DNA of 64,000 nucleotides. Source: Chitinophagaceae bacterium (GTDB lineage Bacteria > Bacteroidota > Bacteroidia > Chitinophagales > Chitinophagaceae). This document shows positions 1 to 7,292 of the stretch, piece after piece (within the stretch, counting starts at the first letter, position 1; every line of letters starts with the position of its first letter). The DNA is taken from contig JAHBTK010000001.1 of the NCBI GenBank assembly GCA_019638625.1, forward strand, positions 859,434-923,433. The letters are read 5' to 3'. Below the pieces are notes generated by a model. That model ran no database searches and had not been told where the DNA came from. It saw only the letters and a program-made list of their open reading frames with translations. Position numbers and translations under genes: made by a program.

Positions 1-182
1 GAGTGTAAAGCAAAAAAGAAGAATATAAGGATGCAAATACATTTTCATAATAACAGGTTTTAAGTGATTAGCAGATATAAGTGTTTTTTATGTATAAAAT
101 ACGTTATATAAAAATAAGCATTTCATACTTTGTTTTTGCTTGCTTTCAAGTGCTCTTCCGGGGGCGGAATAGTTCTGATACA

Positions 183-593
183 TTATATTTTTTCCACTAG
201 AGCAGCAAACTCGCCAATAGAAAGTGTGGCTATTTTAGGAAAATCAATTTTTTTTAATACATCAAAATGCCTGTCTTCTGTAACCAGGTAGTTTGCGTTG
301 CCTGCAATAGCACAATCGCTATATTTATTGTCATCAGCATCCGCATCAATCAGCAGCCATTTATAATAAGCAACATGAAAGTGTACATTGGGCAACTCTT
401 TTAAAAGTGCCACCAGTGCATTAGCGGTTGAAATGCTATATTTTTGCTGTATCACCTCCTCGTATTCAAACAAAATTTCTTCCGAAACTGCAAGGTCGTA
501 TTTTCCACTGATCAGGTGCTTATAAATAATATGATAAGGCGACCTGGAAGTAAGGCACATCACAAAAATGTTGCAATCAATTACAACAGTCAT
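183..593 (-). CDS. PIN-domain toxin of a type II toxin-antitoxin pair
   Basis: Predicted 136-residue PIN-fold ribonuclease of the COG1569 type ('putative toxin-antitoxin system toxin component, PIN family'). The first PIN acidic residue is Asp6 in VVIDCNIF, followed by a Glu-rich helix (EEILFEYEEV, about 38-47) and the third acidic cluster DADDNKYSDCAIAG (about 84-97), which is the usual metal-binding arrangement. The C-terminal TEDRHF segment is also typical. It lies 3 bp downstream of a 70-residue gene that would be the antitoxin, so the two are probably co-transcribed. Target RNA cannot be deduced. Family assignment is confident; toxicity is inferred from the family. Confidence 0.85.
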   Translation of the reverse strand: MTVVIDCNIFVMCLTSRSPYHIIYKHLISGKYDLAVSEEILFEYEEVIQQKYSISTANALVALLKELPNVHFHVAYYKWLLIDADADDNKYSDCAIAGNANYLVTEDRHFDVLKKIDFPKIATLSIGEFAALVEKI

Positions 594-596
594 TCT

Positions 597-809
597 TTAA
601 GCAGTTTTGCGAAAATGTTCCGCTTTCCATTTCTCAAAGATTTCAGAGGTATATCCCCGGGTGTCAAAAGCCTTATCTGCTTCCCTGGTAACTTTGTCTG
701 CCAGGTAAGTTACCAAGAGCGATTTTATTTCCCTGAGGTCTTCTTCGCTCTGTTCGGAAGCGAATAGCTTGAGGATTTCCAACTGTGCATTATTTAATGC
801 TGTTTCCAT
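597..809 (-). CDS. Small antitoxin-like protein paired with the PIN toxin
   Basis: A 70-residue, highly charged helical protein beginning METALNNAQLEILKLFASEQ. This resembles the small Bacteroidota proteins regularly encoded directly before COG1569 PIN toxins. The first half (ALNNAQLEILKLF, EEDLREIKSLL) looks like a dimerising helical region and the C-terminal part (GYTSEIFEKWKAEHFRK) would wrap the toxin. No classical ribbon-helix-helix or HTH motif is visible, so direct DNA binding and autoregulation are uncertain. It is upstream of and nearly abuts the toxin gene, the usual antitoxin-first order. Confidence 0.75.
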   Translation of the reverse strand: METALNNAQLEILKLFASEQSEEDLREIKSLLVTYLADKVTREADKAFDTRGYTSEIFEKWKAEHFRKTA

Positions 810-875
810 ATTATGATTTTAAATAAGAATTATTAAGTTCGTTTTCCTTCAATACTTCCGGCTCTTTTAACAGAT

Positions 876-883
876 CAAATGTA
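876..883 (-). promoter_or_regulatory. Candidate -7 promoter element of the PIN toxin-antitoxin operon
   Basis: The minus strand reads TACATTTG here, an exact match to the Bacteroidota TAnnTTTG -7 element. It is about 67 bp upstream of the antitoxin ATG. No good -33 TTTG is seen at the normal spacing (the nearest TTG is about 27 bp away), so the call rests on the -7 element alone. Confidence 0.35.
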
Positions 884-971
884 ATGTTTTACGGCGAAAA
901 GAGCCATCCGCAACGATAGTAATTTACGGTAAATCATTTCACAGCGTTGTTATAATATCCAACCGGTACGG

Positions 972-1007
972 TTTTCTGCCTAATAGCGTTCCATCTGTAC
1001 AAGCGAG
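972..1007 (+). repeat. Direct repeat, left copy, flanking the RAYT gene
   Basis: The core AATAGCGTTCCATCTGTACA followed by AGCGAG matches 2274-2308 downstream of the transposase, in the same orientation and with only a few mismatches over about 35 bp. It lies outside the inverted hairpin repeats. It could be part of a larger repeat unit associated with the transposase. Confidence 0.7.
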
Positions 1008-1498
1008 TCCCAACTAAAGTGCGGGATAAACTGTGGCAACCGGAGCTTAAGGTTCTCCGCAGTGTCCCGTGATCAGGCTTGTGTATTAGCAGGCGACTCT
1101 GCGGTAGGCGGGGAGTAAAGATAGTAACTAAAGCTCCCAGCCAGGCCAGGTGCATTCGCGGACCCGGAGCTATGATAATAGCGGTAAGCATTCCCTGTTT
1201 CGACAGGCGTTACTGCCGGCAACAATAATATACCCGGGACATAAGTCCCGGAAGAACATAAAAATCCTTAGTCGGAGACTAAGGATAGCGATACTTTGCC
1301 TTAGTGCTGGTAATAAAATACAAATACTCTCCCCCGTCATTTCGATCCCGCCGTCATGAAGTTTGAATTAAAAGTATGTTGTGGCGGGAGAGAAATCTGT
1401 TGGGCAGTAGTACAAAAGTTGAGCATTAGTACCAAAGCCCGGCAGATATCTCACTCGCGCCAAAACGATGATAGTAAAGTTTCCGTGTTGCACCCGTT

Positions 1499-1554
1499 CT
1501 GGCGCAGGTCTGTAGCGGTAGGCTTGTGCGATAGCCGACCTGTTGCCTGTGCAT
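1499..1554 (+). repeat. REP-like hairpin, left copy, inverted relative to 2208-2262
   Basis: An imperfect palindrome (GCAGGTCTG about 1504-1512 against CCGACCTGT about 1535-1543) that recurs downstream of the RAYT gene in opposite orientation (shared CTGGCGCAGGT and the motif GACCTG). REP hairpins bracketing a RAYT gene in inverted orientation are the known arrangement of TnpA-REP systems. Confidence 0.65.
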
Positions 1555-1613
1555 TCCTTATTTAAGACTAAAATTTGAAGCTAAAGCAATAACTTTATAG
1601 CAAACACCCAACT

Positions 1614-2192
1614 ATGAGCACCAAATACAAGTTTACCGATAAAGCAGCTACCTATTTCACAATCTCAACTATAATAGGCTGGATAGATGTTTTTACGAGA
1701 GATCTGTACAGGCATATACTTTTAGACAGCTTCAGATACTGTCAAAAAAATCAAGGATTACAAATGCATGCGTGGGTTTTAATGACCAATCATTTTCATC
1801 TCATATATTCGTGTGCTGTCAATTATGATCCTGCTATGGTACTTAAGAATATAAAAAGTTACACTGCTTTGAAAATAATTGATGCTATTATCAAAAATCC
1901 TGGGGAAAGCAGGAAAGAATGCCTGCCTGCCGGCGAGGCAGGGATATTAGAAACATTCAGGCAATACGGCGAAGCCAACAAATCCAATCATCAATATCAA
2001 TTCTGGCAACATGAGAATCACCCTATATTGTTAGATAATGTAGAAATGCTTGAGCAAAGAATAACTTACCTTCATGAAAACCCGGTTCGGGCCGGTTTTG
2101 TTGAATTGGCAGAACACTGGAAATATAGTAGTGCAACAGATTATTATACAAAAAACAAGAAAGGATTATTGGAAATAGTGAGTGTATATTGA
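1614..2192 (+). CDS. REP-associated tyrosine transposase (RAYT, IS200-like Y1 fold)
   Basis: A 192-residue TnpA_REP-type HUH endonuclease. The HUH motif is NHFH (His60, His62) in AWVLMTNHFHLI, and the likely nucleophile is Tyr83 in NIKSYTALKI. The C-terminal ITYLHENPVRAGFV is a family hallmark. Family members cut and join single-stranded REP palindromes. The gene is bracketed by inverted REP-like hairpins (1499-1554, 2208-2262). An unusual in-frame palindromic insertion (1922-1942) encodes the CLPAGEAG stretch at about residues 103-110, between Tyr83 and the C-terminal region. The frame is open throughout, so the gene may be active. The assignment is certain; activity is inferred. Confidence 0.93.
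   Translation: MSTKYKFTDKAATYFTISTIIGWIDVFTRDLYRHILLDSFRYCQKNQGLQMHAWVLMTNHFHLIYSCAVNYDPAMVLKNIKSYTALKIIDAIIKNPGESRKECLPAGEAGILETFRQYGEANKSNHQYQFWQHENHPILLDNVEMLEQRITYLHENPVRAGFVELAEHWKYSSATDYYTKNKKGLLEIVSVY
1922..1942 (+). repeat. Palindromic GC-rich insertion within the RAYT gene
   Basis: Stem CCTGCC (1926-1931) pairs with GGCAGG (1937-1942) around a GGCGA loop. It is translated as CLPAGEAG, a peptide foreign to the family at this position. Similar 20-25 bp palindromes occur as interspersed repeats in Bacteroidota genomes. The insertion keeps the frame. Confidence 0.6.
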
Positions 2193-2207
2193 TAAAAACT
2201 TAGTAAC

Positions 2208-2262
2208 AGCAAGGCACAGGTCTGGCTAAACACAAAGCAATGCTACCAAACCTGCGCCAGTG
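2208..2262 (-). repeat. REP-like hairpin, right copy
   Basis: The reverse complement begins ACTGGCGCAGGT and carries AGCCAGACCTGTGCC, aligning with 1499-1554 over about 50 bp. It starts 15 bp after the transposase stop codon. The internal pairing CAGGT/ACCTG makes it a hairpin by itself. Confidence 0.65.
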
Positions 2263-2273
2263 TTGGATTTGTA

Positions 2274-2308
2274 TTTCTGCTCAATAGCGTTCCAGCCGTA
2301 CAAGCGAG
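2274..2308 (+). repeat. Direct repeat, right copy, flanking the RAYT gene
   Basis: The core AATAGCGTTCCAGCCGTACA followed by AGCGAG matches 972-1007 in the same orientation. It is followed by GCCGGCAACAAAATA (about 2341-2354), which is similar to GCCGGCAACAATAATA at about 1216. Confidence 0.7.
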
Positions 2309-2371
2309 CGTGGCAACTGCAGTTTCATAGCAGTACAACAGCCGGCAACAAAATAAAAGATCATTTAAGAT

Positions 2372-2402
2372 AAACTGCTCACCACTACGGAGCAGTTTTT
2401 TA
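2372..2402 (+). terminator. Rho-independent terminator between the RAYT and rhomboid genes
   Basis: AAACTGCTC pairs with GAGCAGTTT around an ACCACTACG loop and is followed by a T run on the plus strand. It ends transcription from the transposase side. On the minus strand the trailing TTTATCTT is weaker but could serve the convergent rhomboid gene. Confidence 0.75.
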
Positions 2403-2453
2403 CTCCCCTCCTTCGGAGGGGCTGGGCGTGCCCGCCGTGGCGGGGGAGGCTTT
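2403..2453. repeat. GC-rich double palindrome (short interspersed repeat)
   Basis: CCCCTCCTTCGGAGGGG is a perfect hairpin, directly followed by CCCGCCGTGGCGGG, a second hairpin. Such compound palindromes are common intergenic repeats in Bacteroidota. It lies between the terminator and the end of the rhomboid gene. Confidence 0.5.
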
Positions 2454-2459
2454 CCGGTA

Positions 2460-3101
2460 TCAAAAATTGGAAATATAGTTTTTCACTTGGTTGGTAAAGC
2501 TCATTAGCAGGTTATGGCCGGAAATAAAACCTCCTGCTGCAAGGAAAACAATTCCATAAACAGCTCCCCAGATATGGGCGGAGTGATTGATGTTCCCGCC
2601 GCCCTTTCTGTCCATATAGGAAGATATGATTAAATAAATCGCCCCGAAAATGAAGCCGGGGATCATCAATCCCGGTAAAAAGATCAGCCCGATACCCCGC
2701 AAGGGTTCCAGGAAAATAAAAGCGAAAATCACCGCGGACACAGCGCCGGAAGCGCCCAGACTCCTGTAGTAATAATTATTTATATTCTTGGTATAGGTGG
2801 GCAGCAGACATACTATCAGGGCTGTGAGGTACATGAGCAGGTATAACCATTTGCCACCGGGTCCGAAAACCGTCATGAAACGGATCTCAACATATTCGCC
2901 GAAGATCCAGAAGGAATACATGTTGAATAAAAGATGGGGGATATTGGCATGGATGAACCCGCAGGTAACAAACCGGTAGTATTGGTTTTGTTCTTTAACA
3001 GCGGGTGGATAAAATATCAGGTCATCCATTGTCTTCTGATTGTTGAAAGCCGTAAACGATATAATACAGGTAACTATAATGATGATGAGAGTGATGCTCA
3101 T
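2460..3101 (-). CDS. Rhomboid family intramembrane serine protease
   Basis: A 213-residue polytopic membrane protein with the rhomboid catalytic dyad: the serine in SLGASGAVSA (GASG, about residue 117) in one helix and the histidine in NHSAHIWGAVYG (about residue 176) in a later helix. The HANIPHLLFNMYSFWIFG stretch is the conserved N-terminal region with the HxxxN pattern. About six membrane segments fit a minimal bacterial rhomboid. Substrates are unknown. It stands alone, convergent with the transposase region, with its start about 165 bp from the end of the TonB receptor gene. Confidence 0.9.
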   Translation of the reverse strand: MSITLIIIIVTCIISFTAFNNQKTMDDLIFYPPAVKEQNQYYRFVTCGFIHANIPHLLFNMYSFWIFGEYVEIRFMTVFGPGGKWLYLLMYLTALIVCLLPTYTKNINNYYYRSLGASGAVSAVIFAFIFLEPLRGIGLIFLPGLMIPGFIFGAIYLIISSYMDRKGGGNINHSAHIWGAVYGIVFLAAGGFISGHNLLMSFTNQVKNYISNF

Positions 3102-3198
3102 GGTATCCGCTTTTGCCGAAGATAAAGGAAACTAAACAATATGAGGTTAACTTGTGATAAAAAGGTCCGCGATTGCCGGTCCGGTAAAGAGTTTTGTT

Positions 3199-3212
3199 TT
3201 TAAACGTTTAAA
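3199..3212. promoter_or_regulatory. Operator-like palindrome TTTAAACGTTTAAA
   Basis: A perfect 14-bp palindrome about 100 bp upstream of the rhomboid start. Its TAAACGTTTA core recurs twice between the zinc-ribbon and ssb genes (42234-42243 and 42264-42273). It may be a binding site of a dimeric regulator; no regulator is identified. Confidence 0.3.
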
Positions 3213-3218
3213 CAACAA

Positions 3219-3245
3219 CGCCTGCCACGGAACTCCGGACAGGCG
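3219..3245 (-). terminator. Terminator of the TonB-dependent receptor gene
   Basis: On the minus strand CGCCTG pairs with CAGGCG and is followed by TTGTTGTTT. It lies 21 bp past the receptor stop codon. Confidence 0.55.
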
Positions 3246-3265
3246 CTGTCAGCAGATCAGATGCG

Positions 3266-5827
3266 TTATTGCTGTTGTTTCCAGGAGTACCGCAGGGTAA
3301 CTCCAAAGGTTCTCGGGTCGCCGAGCACTGCTGCATACTGCCCGGCGTTTCCTGCCGCGGGTAGCAGTTGCTCAAAATAGTTTTTATCCAGGATGTTGCG
3401 TGCCCATATAAAGAAAGAGACCCCTTCTGTAGCTCTGAATCCTGCGCGGGCATTCAGCAGCGTGTAGGCGTCAATGTTCAAATATTTTGATGGCGTGGGG
3501 CTGGAGGAGAACGAAGACCTGTAGTAAGTATCGAATGCGAGGAATAGTTTTCCCTGCTGCCCCCACAGTTTTTTTGCCCCGGATGTTAGTTCTCCGCCCA
3601 GTGAGCCGGCCCATTTGGAAATGCCCGGTAACTCTCCTTTGGAAACATCCTTAAAAGAGACCTGGCTGCCGGTTTCCTCCAGCGGGAGGGGAGCGTTTGT
3701 AAAGGAAATGTATTTGCCGTCAGTATAGGCCAGCGCCGCGTAAAAAGAGAAATGCCTGCCCGCTCTGATGTTGGCATCCAGTTCCGCTCCCTGTACCCTC
3801 ACTTTTTCGGCGTTTGCCAGGTAGCCTCTGTTCACACCAGGCTCCGGAGACTGCACCTGCGCCTGGAAGTCTTTTACATTGGTATTGAATATGGTTAAGT
3901 TGAGCGTAGACCCTTTCCACGGATTGGTTTTAATACCGGCTTCAAAATGGGTCACATATTCCGGTTTTATCTGTGCAAGTTCCAGCATTACCTGGCCATT
4001 GGCGGTAGGTAATCCTCCGAGATTGATGCCTACCGGTTTGAAGTTGGTAGAATACGTGGCATAGGTGTTGATATTATCTCCGGCCTTGTAAGAAACAGTC
4101 AGTTGTCCCGACCAGTCATTGTTTTTTACATCGGCGGCAAAGGTTTGATTGGTGTACACTGCTCTTTTCAGCGCCAACAGATCCGGATCGTCTGTTTGCA
4201 AACCTCCGTAGGTTTGCCTGTTGAAGTCTACTTCTTTACGGTCGTAGTTGAAGCGGATACCCGGCAACACATGGAGGCGCTCGGTAATTGCCCAGTCGAC
4301 ATTTGCGAATAAAGCGCCGCTGAATGTCTGTAACCGGGACTTTGTACTGATGCCATAGCCGTCAAAAAGTCCGGGCGTCTCCCAAAGTTCGCTATTCGTG
4401 TTTTTTGCAAAACGCCATTGATGAGCGCCGGATTCTTCTGTATGTACAGGATTGGTTTTGAGGTCTTGCCCCAGGGCAAATAACCCTATAACACCGCTGA
4501 GGTTGGAGGAGATATTACCGGCATACCGCAGTTCCTGCGACCATTGTTTATGTTTGGATGGCGCCTGCGATAATTGCAGTACTGCCAGCCCGGTAAAGTC
4601 CCTGTCATTGGATGGGTCCCAGTGCCAGTAGCGCCAGGCGGATGTGGAAGTGAGGGTGCCGGGCCCGATTTTAAAATCCGCATTCAGCGAAACGCCCCCG
4701 AGATCATTGCCGGACCTCCAGGTGGTATTGTGGTCTACAACCCTGTCAAACGGATTTCTGCTGGGAAGCTGGTAATTTAAGTCTGTTATAATATTTTCAA
4801 ATTGCCGGTAATCAGCCCTCCGGGTTTGTACCACACCGGCAAATACCTGCGCGTAACCATCGGGACGTTGCCGGGTTGCGTCACCTGAAAGGGTTATTTT
4901 AATATTGTCATTGGGTGTGTACAGGAATTGTACTTTTCCGCCGGTATTGTTGATGTCATTGAGATGTTTTTGTGTAATTACATTATACAAAGTGCCATCC
5001 CTTTGAGTACCGGAAAAGGAAAAACGGGCAGCCAGTTTTTTCGAGAGAGGGCCGGTTACCGATGCTTTAGCCTGTATATAGCCGAGGTTGCCATAGCTGA
5101 CTTCAACATTAGCGCCCGGTCTGAAACTGGCCTTACGGGTGGTAATGTTGAATGCGCCGGCAGTTGTGTTTTTGCCAAACAGGGTACCCTGGGGACCACG
5201 CAACACCTCAATTTGTTCTATATCGATAAAATCCAGTGTGGTAGCTGCCGGCCGGGCAAAATACACGCCATCCACATAAAATCCCACTCCCGGGTCTATC
5301 CCGTCATTGGTTAAGCCAAAAGTAGAACCCAGCCCGCGGATGTTGAGGGTGGTGTTCCTGGGGTTGGAGGAATATAGTTGTACGGTTGGAACCAGTTCCT
5401 TAACGCGGTTTACATTAAAGGCGCCGGATTCTTCCACCTGTCCGCCACTGATGACTGAAATGGGAATCGGTACACTCTGCACTGTTTCCAGGCGGCGACG
5501 GGAACTGATCACCACTTCGGTCAGGTCGTCGCCTGCAGAAAGGATAATATTGAAAGGAGCATTGGTCTGTTCTGAAACAACTATTTCCCGGAATTGGTAA
5601 CCGGCAGCGCTGATCCCCAATGTTACCGGGAAACTCTTCCTGGTGGTGATTTTAAAGGAGCCGTTTTCGTCCGCGACGGAAAATTGACTACCACCCTTTA
5701 CGATGATGGTGGCCCCTGCAAGCGAGGCTCCCAGGCTGTCTTTTATCACTCCTGAGATATTTTGCTGTGCTTGTAGTGTTTGTGATATGAATACAGAAAG
5801 TACTATCTGAAAAAGTATTTTTTTCAT
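3266..5827 (-). CDS. TonB-dependent receptor with N-terminal carboxypeptidase-like regulatory domain
   Basis: An 853-residue outer-membrane transporter. Residues 1-20 are a signal peptide ending AQQ, followed by a CarboxypepD_reg-like domain (NISGVIKDSLG to about 100). The plug domain follows (about 110-240), with VPIPISVISG and the signature EVLRGPQGTLFGKNTTAGAFN, then a 22-stranded barrel ending in LRYSWKQQQ. It resembles catecholate-siderophore and polycyclic-substrate receptors (VDGVYFARPAATTLDF) rather than SusC, and no SusD gene accompanies it. The ligand cannot be read from sequence. It is monocistronic, with an upstream region rich in inverted repeats (5952-6051) that suggests specific regulation. 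Confidence 0.92.
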   Translation of the reverse strand: MKKILFQIVLSVFISQTLQAQQNISGVIKDSLGASLAGATIIVKGGSQFSVADENGSFKITTRKSFPVTLGISAAGYQFREIVVSEQTNAPFNIILSAGDDLTEVVISSRRRLETVQSVPIPISVISGGQVEESGAFNVNRVKELVPTVQLYSSNPRNTTLNIRGLGSTFGLTNDGIDPGVGFYVDGVYFARPAATTLDFIDIEQIEVLRGPQGTLFGKNTTAGAFNITTRKASFRPGANVEVSYGNLGYIQAKASVTGPLSKKLAARFSFSGTQRDGTLYNVITQKHLNDINNTGGKVQFLYTPNDNIKITLSGDATRQRPDGYAQVFAGVVQTRRADYRQFENIITDLNYQLPSRNPFDRVVDHNTTWRSGNDLGGVSLNADFKIGPGTLTSTSAWRYWHWDPSNDRDFTGLAVLQLSQAPSKHKQWSQELRYAGNISSNLSGVIGLFALGQDLKTNPVHTEESGAHQWRFAKNTNSELWETPGLFDGYGISTKSRLQTFSGALFANVDWAITERLHVLPGIRFNYDRKEVDFNRQTYGGLQTDDPDLLALKRAVYTNQTFAADVKNNDWSGQLTVSYKAGDNINTYATYSTNFKPVGINLGGLPTANGQVMLELAQIKPEYVTHFEAGIKTNPWKGSTLNLTIFNTNVKDFQAQVQSPEPGVNRGYLANAEKVRVQGAELDANIRAGRHFSFYAALAYTDGKYISFTNAPLPLEETGSQVSFKDVSKGELPGISKWAGSLGGELTSGAKKLWGQQGKLFLAFDTYYRSSFSSSPTPSKYLNIDAYTLLNARAGFRATEGVSFFIWARNILDKNYFEQLLPAAGNAGQYAAVLGDPRTFGVTLRYSWKQQQ

Positions 5828-5951
5828 TGCTGAAGTTTTGGAATAATTGATGTTGAGATAAAATAGAAACCCGGATTAACCTGTTGAACCTAGCGGCAAC
5901 AGCAACAACATGGTGCGAAGCGGAAAGAGTGCATATAAGCGTTCATTTTTG

Positions 5952-6051
5952 ATAGTCTACTAAATTGGTGGACAAATTTAGTATGCAGTTTTTGAACTGC
6001 AAAAATATTTTACACTTTTTTTTAAAAAAGTCTATAAAAAAAGTAGACTAT
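5952..6051. promoter_or_regulatory. Inverted-repeat regulatory region upstream of the TonB receptor
   Basis: Contains ATAGTCTACT (5952-5961) and its exact complement AGTAGACTAT (6042-6051), about 80 bp apart in inverted orientation. Between them lie TACTAAATT/AATTTAGTA (5958-5966 and 5975-5983), a hairpin GCAGTTTTTGAACTGC (5985-6000) and AGTCTA/TAGACT (6029-6034 and 6044-6049). The repeated use of the AGTCTA half-site suggests an operator for a dimeric regulator. No regulator gene lies next to it. Confidence 0.4.
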
Positions 6052-6094
6052 TTGATGAAACGGTTATTGGTGGGGAGTTTTCGGGCTAAGCGAA

Positions 6095-7225
6095 CTATAG
6101 CGTCTTTCCCCATTCAATCAGGCGAAATACTTCCAGGGGGATATCGTTTACTTTCTCATCGCGTTTTTCACCCAGCCTCACGATAACCATATTTTTCTGC
6201 GGGATGCAGATAATATATTGCCCCAGTATCCCGCGGGCATAGTAGATGGAAGGTTCGTTGGGGATGATCCACCATTGATAGCCGTAGTAGTTGCAGGGAG
6301 TACCGGTATCGTCTGGGATGTTGCATGGAGTGATGGATCGTGCATAATATGCGCTGTCTATCAATGGAGTTCCGTTTATCCTGCCGCTGTCCAGCATCAG
6401 TTGTCCCAGGCGGGCAAAATCGCGGGCATTGCTGTTGAAGCAGCAATAGGCTTTTTCATAACCTCCCTTTTTGTCGGTGCTCCAGAGGGCAGGATGTTCG
6501 GCCCCGAGCGGCCTCCATAGTTTTTCTGAGGCGTAATCACTCAGGGATCTGCCGGTAGCTTTTTCCAACACAAGCCCGAGTAACTGGGTATCCCCGCTTT
6601 TATAGAAATGGTAGGTGCCGGGTTCCTTTATAATATCAACTGAAGTGGCTGTTTTATACAGATCGCTGCCGTAATAAGCTTCTGTAGTCACCGAAAGAGG
6701 GTTGGCATAACTTTCATCCCAGTTGCTGCCGCTGCTCATGGTAAGTAAGTGAACGATTTTCAACTTTGCTTTTTCGCCGCTGGCAAATTCCGGGAGGTAT
6801 TTTCCCACCGGATCGTTAACAGAGGCTATCTTTCCCTCCTGTATAGCGATGCCGGTTAAGAGACTTGTAATGCTTTTAGCTATTGAAAAGGAATTGGTGA
6901 CAGAACTGTCGTTATATTCAAGCCAGTATTTTTCTACTTTTATTTTACCATCCTGTATAACCAACAGGGCTGCGGAACGGATCTTTTCAAGATAGCTGTT
7001 TAAGTCGTCCGGAATTTTTTGAGTGTATTGATCATCGAGCGGCCAGGGTGCCGGTTGTGGGGATGCGCTGACAATATTGTTATCGAAAATTTTATAATCG
7101 TCAATATTCGCAAAATTGTAAGCAATTGCTTTATAGAGATAGGGTTTACCGATAAAAAGCGGCAGTATCGCCACAATTACAATAATAATTATTGCTGTTT
7201 TTGGCCGGCGCTTGTTTCTTACCAT
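6095..7225 (-). CDS. Serine hydrolase of the class C beta-lactamase / DD-peptidase family
   Basis: A 376-residue protein with an N-terminal membrane anchor (about residues 10-27). The catalytic SxxK motif is Ser114-Ile-Ala-Lys117 in SFSIAKSITSLL. A YxS motif follows in HFYKSGDTQLLG, and the C-terminal YGYQWWIIPNEPSIYYARGILGQYI region is typical of Pfam beta-lactamase (PF00144) proteins. Family members include esterases, D-amino peptidases and cell-wall carboxypeptidases; a true beta-lactamase is unlikely. It is divergent from the hydroxyacid dehydrogenase gene with a gap of under 70 bp. The catalytic domain should face the periplasm. Confidence 0.88.
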   Translation of the reverse strand: MVRNKRRPKTAIIIIVIVAILPLFIGKPYLYKAIAYNFANIDDYKIFDNNIVSASPQPAPWPLDDQYTQKIPDDLNSYLEKIRSAALLVIQDGKIKVEKYWLEYNDSSVTNSFSIAKSITSLLTGIAIQEGKIASVNDPVGKYLPEFASGEKAKLKIVHLLTMSSGSNWDESYANPLSVTTEAYYGSDLYKTATSVDIIKEPGTYHFYKSGDTQLLGLVLEKATGRSLSDYASEKLWRPLGAEHPALWSTDKKGGYEKAYCCFNSNARDFARLGQLMLDSGRINGTPLIDSAYYARSITPCNIPDDTGTPCNYYGYQWWIIPNEPSIYYARGILGQYIICIPQKNMVIVRLGEKRDEKVNDIPLEVFRLIEWGKTL

Positions 7226-7292
7226 ATTTTTCTGTTGATGATTTCAGGAAAACCTGCTTATTTTCACATCACTAAGATAAATGAATTTCAAT

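Larger units (their letters stand above)
810..1613. other. Gene-free, palindrome-rich region upstream of the RAYT transposase
   Basis: About 800 bp with no credible coding region. The short reading frames here have no recognisable content and cross several hairpins. Visible structures are a palindrome CCGGGACATAAGTCCCGG (1234-1251), a perfect stem ATCCTTAGTC/GACTAAGGAT with a 3-nt loop (1264-1286), a CCCGCC/GGCGGG pair (1351-1396), and two repeats shared with the other side of the transposase (972-1007 and 1499-1554, annotated separately). Confidence 0.6.

Noticed and set aside
934..1565. Three short overlapping reading frames (70-85 codons) on both strands upstream of the RAYT gene
   Set aside because: They cross several perfect palindromes and the repeated blocks, show no recognisable domain, and their composition is repeat-like, so they are not annotated as genes.
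3266..5827. Possible assignment of the 853-residue receptor as a SusC glycan importer
   Set aside because: It lacks the SusC/RagA plug signature and no SusD gene is adjacent. It fits the general TonB-dependent receptor class better.
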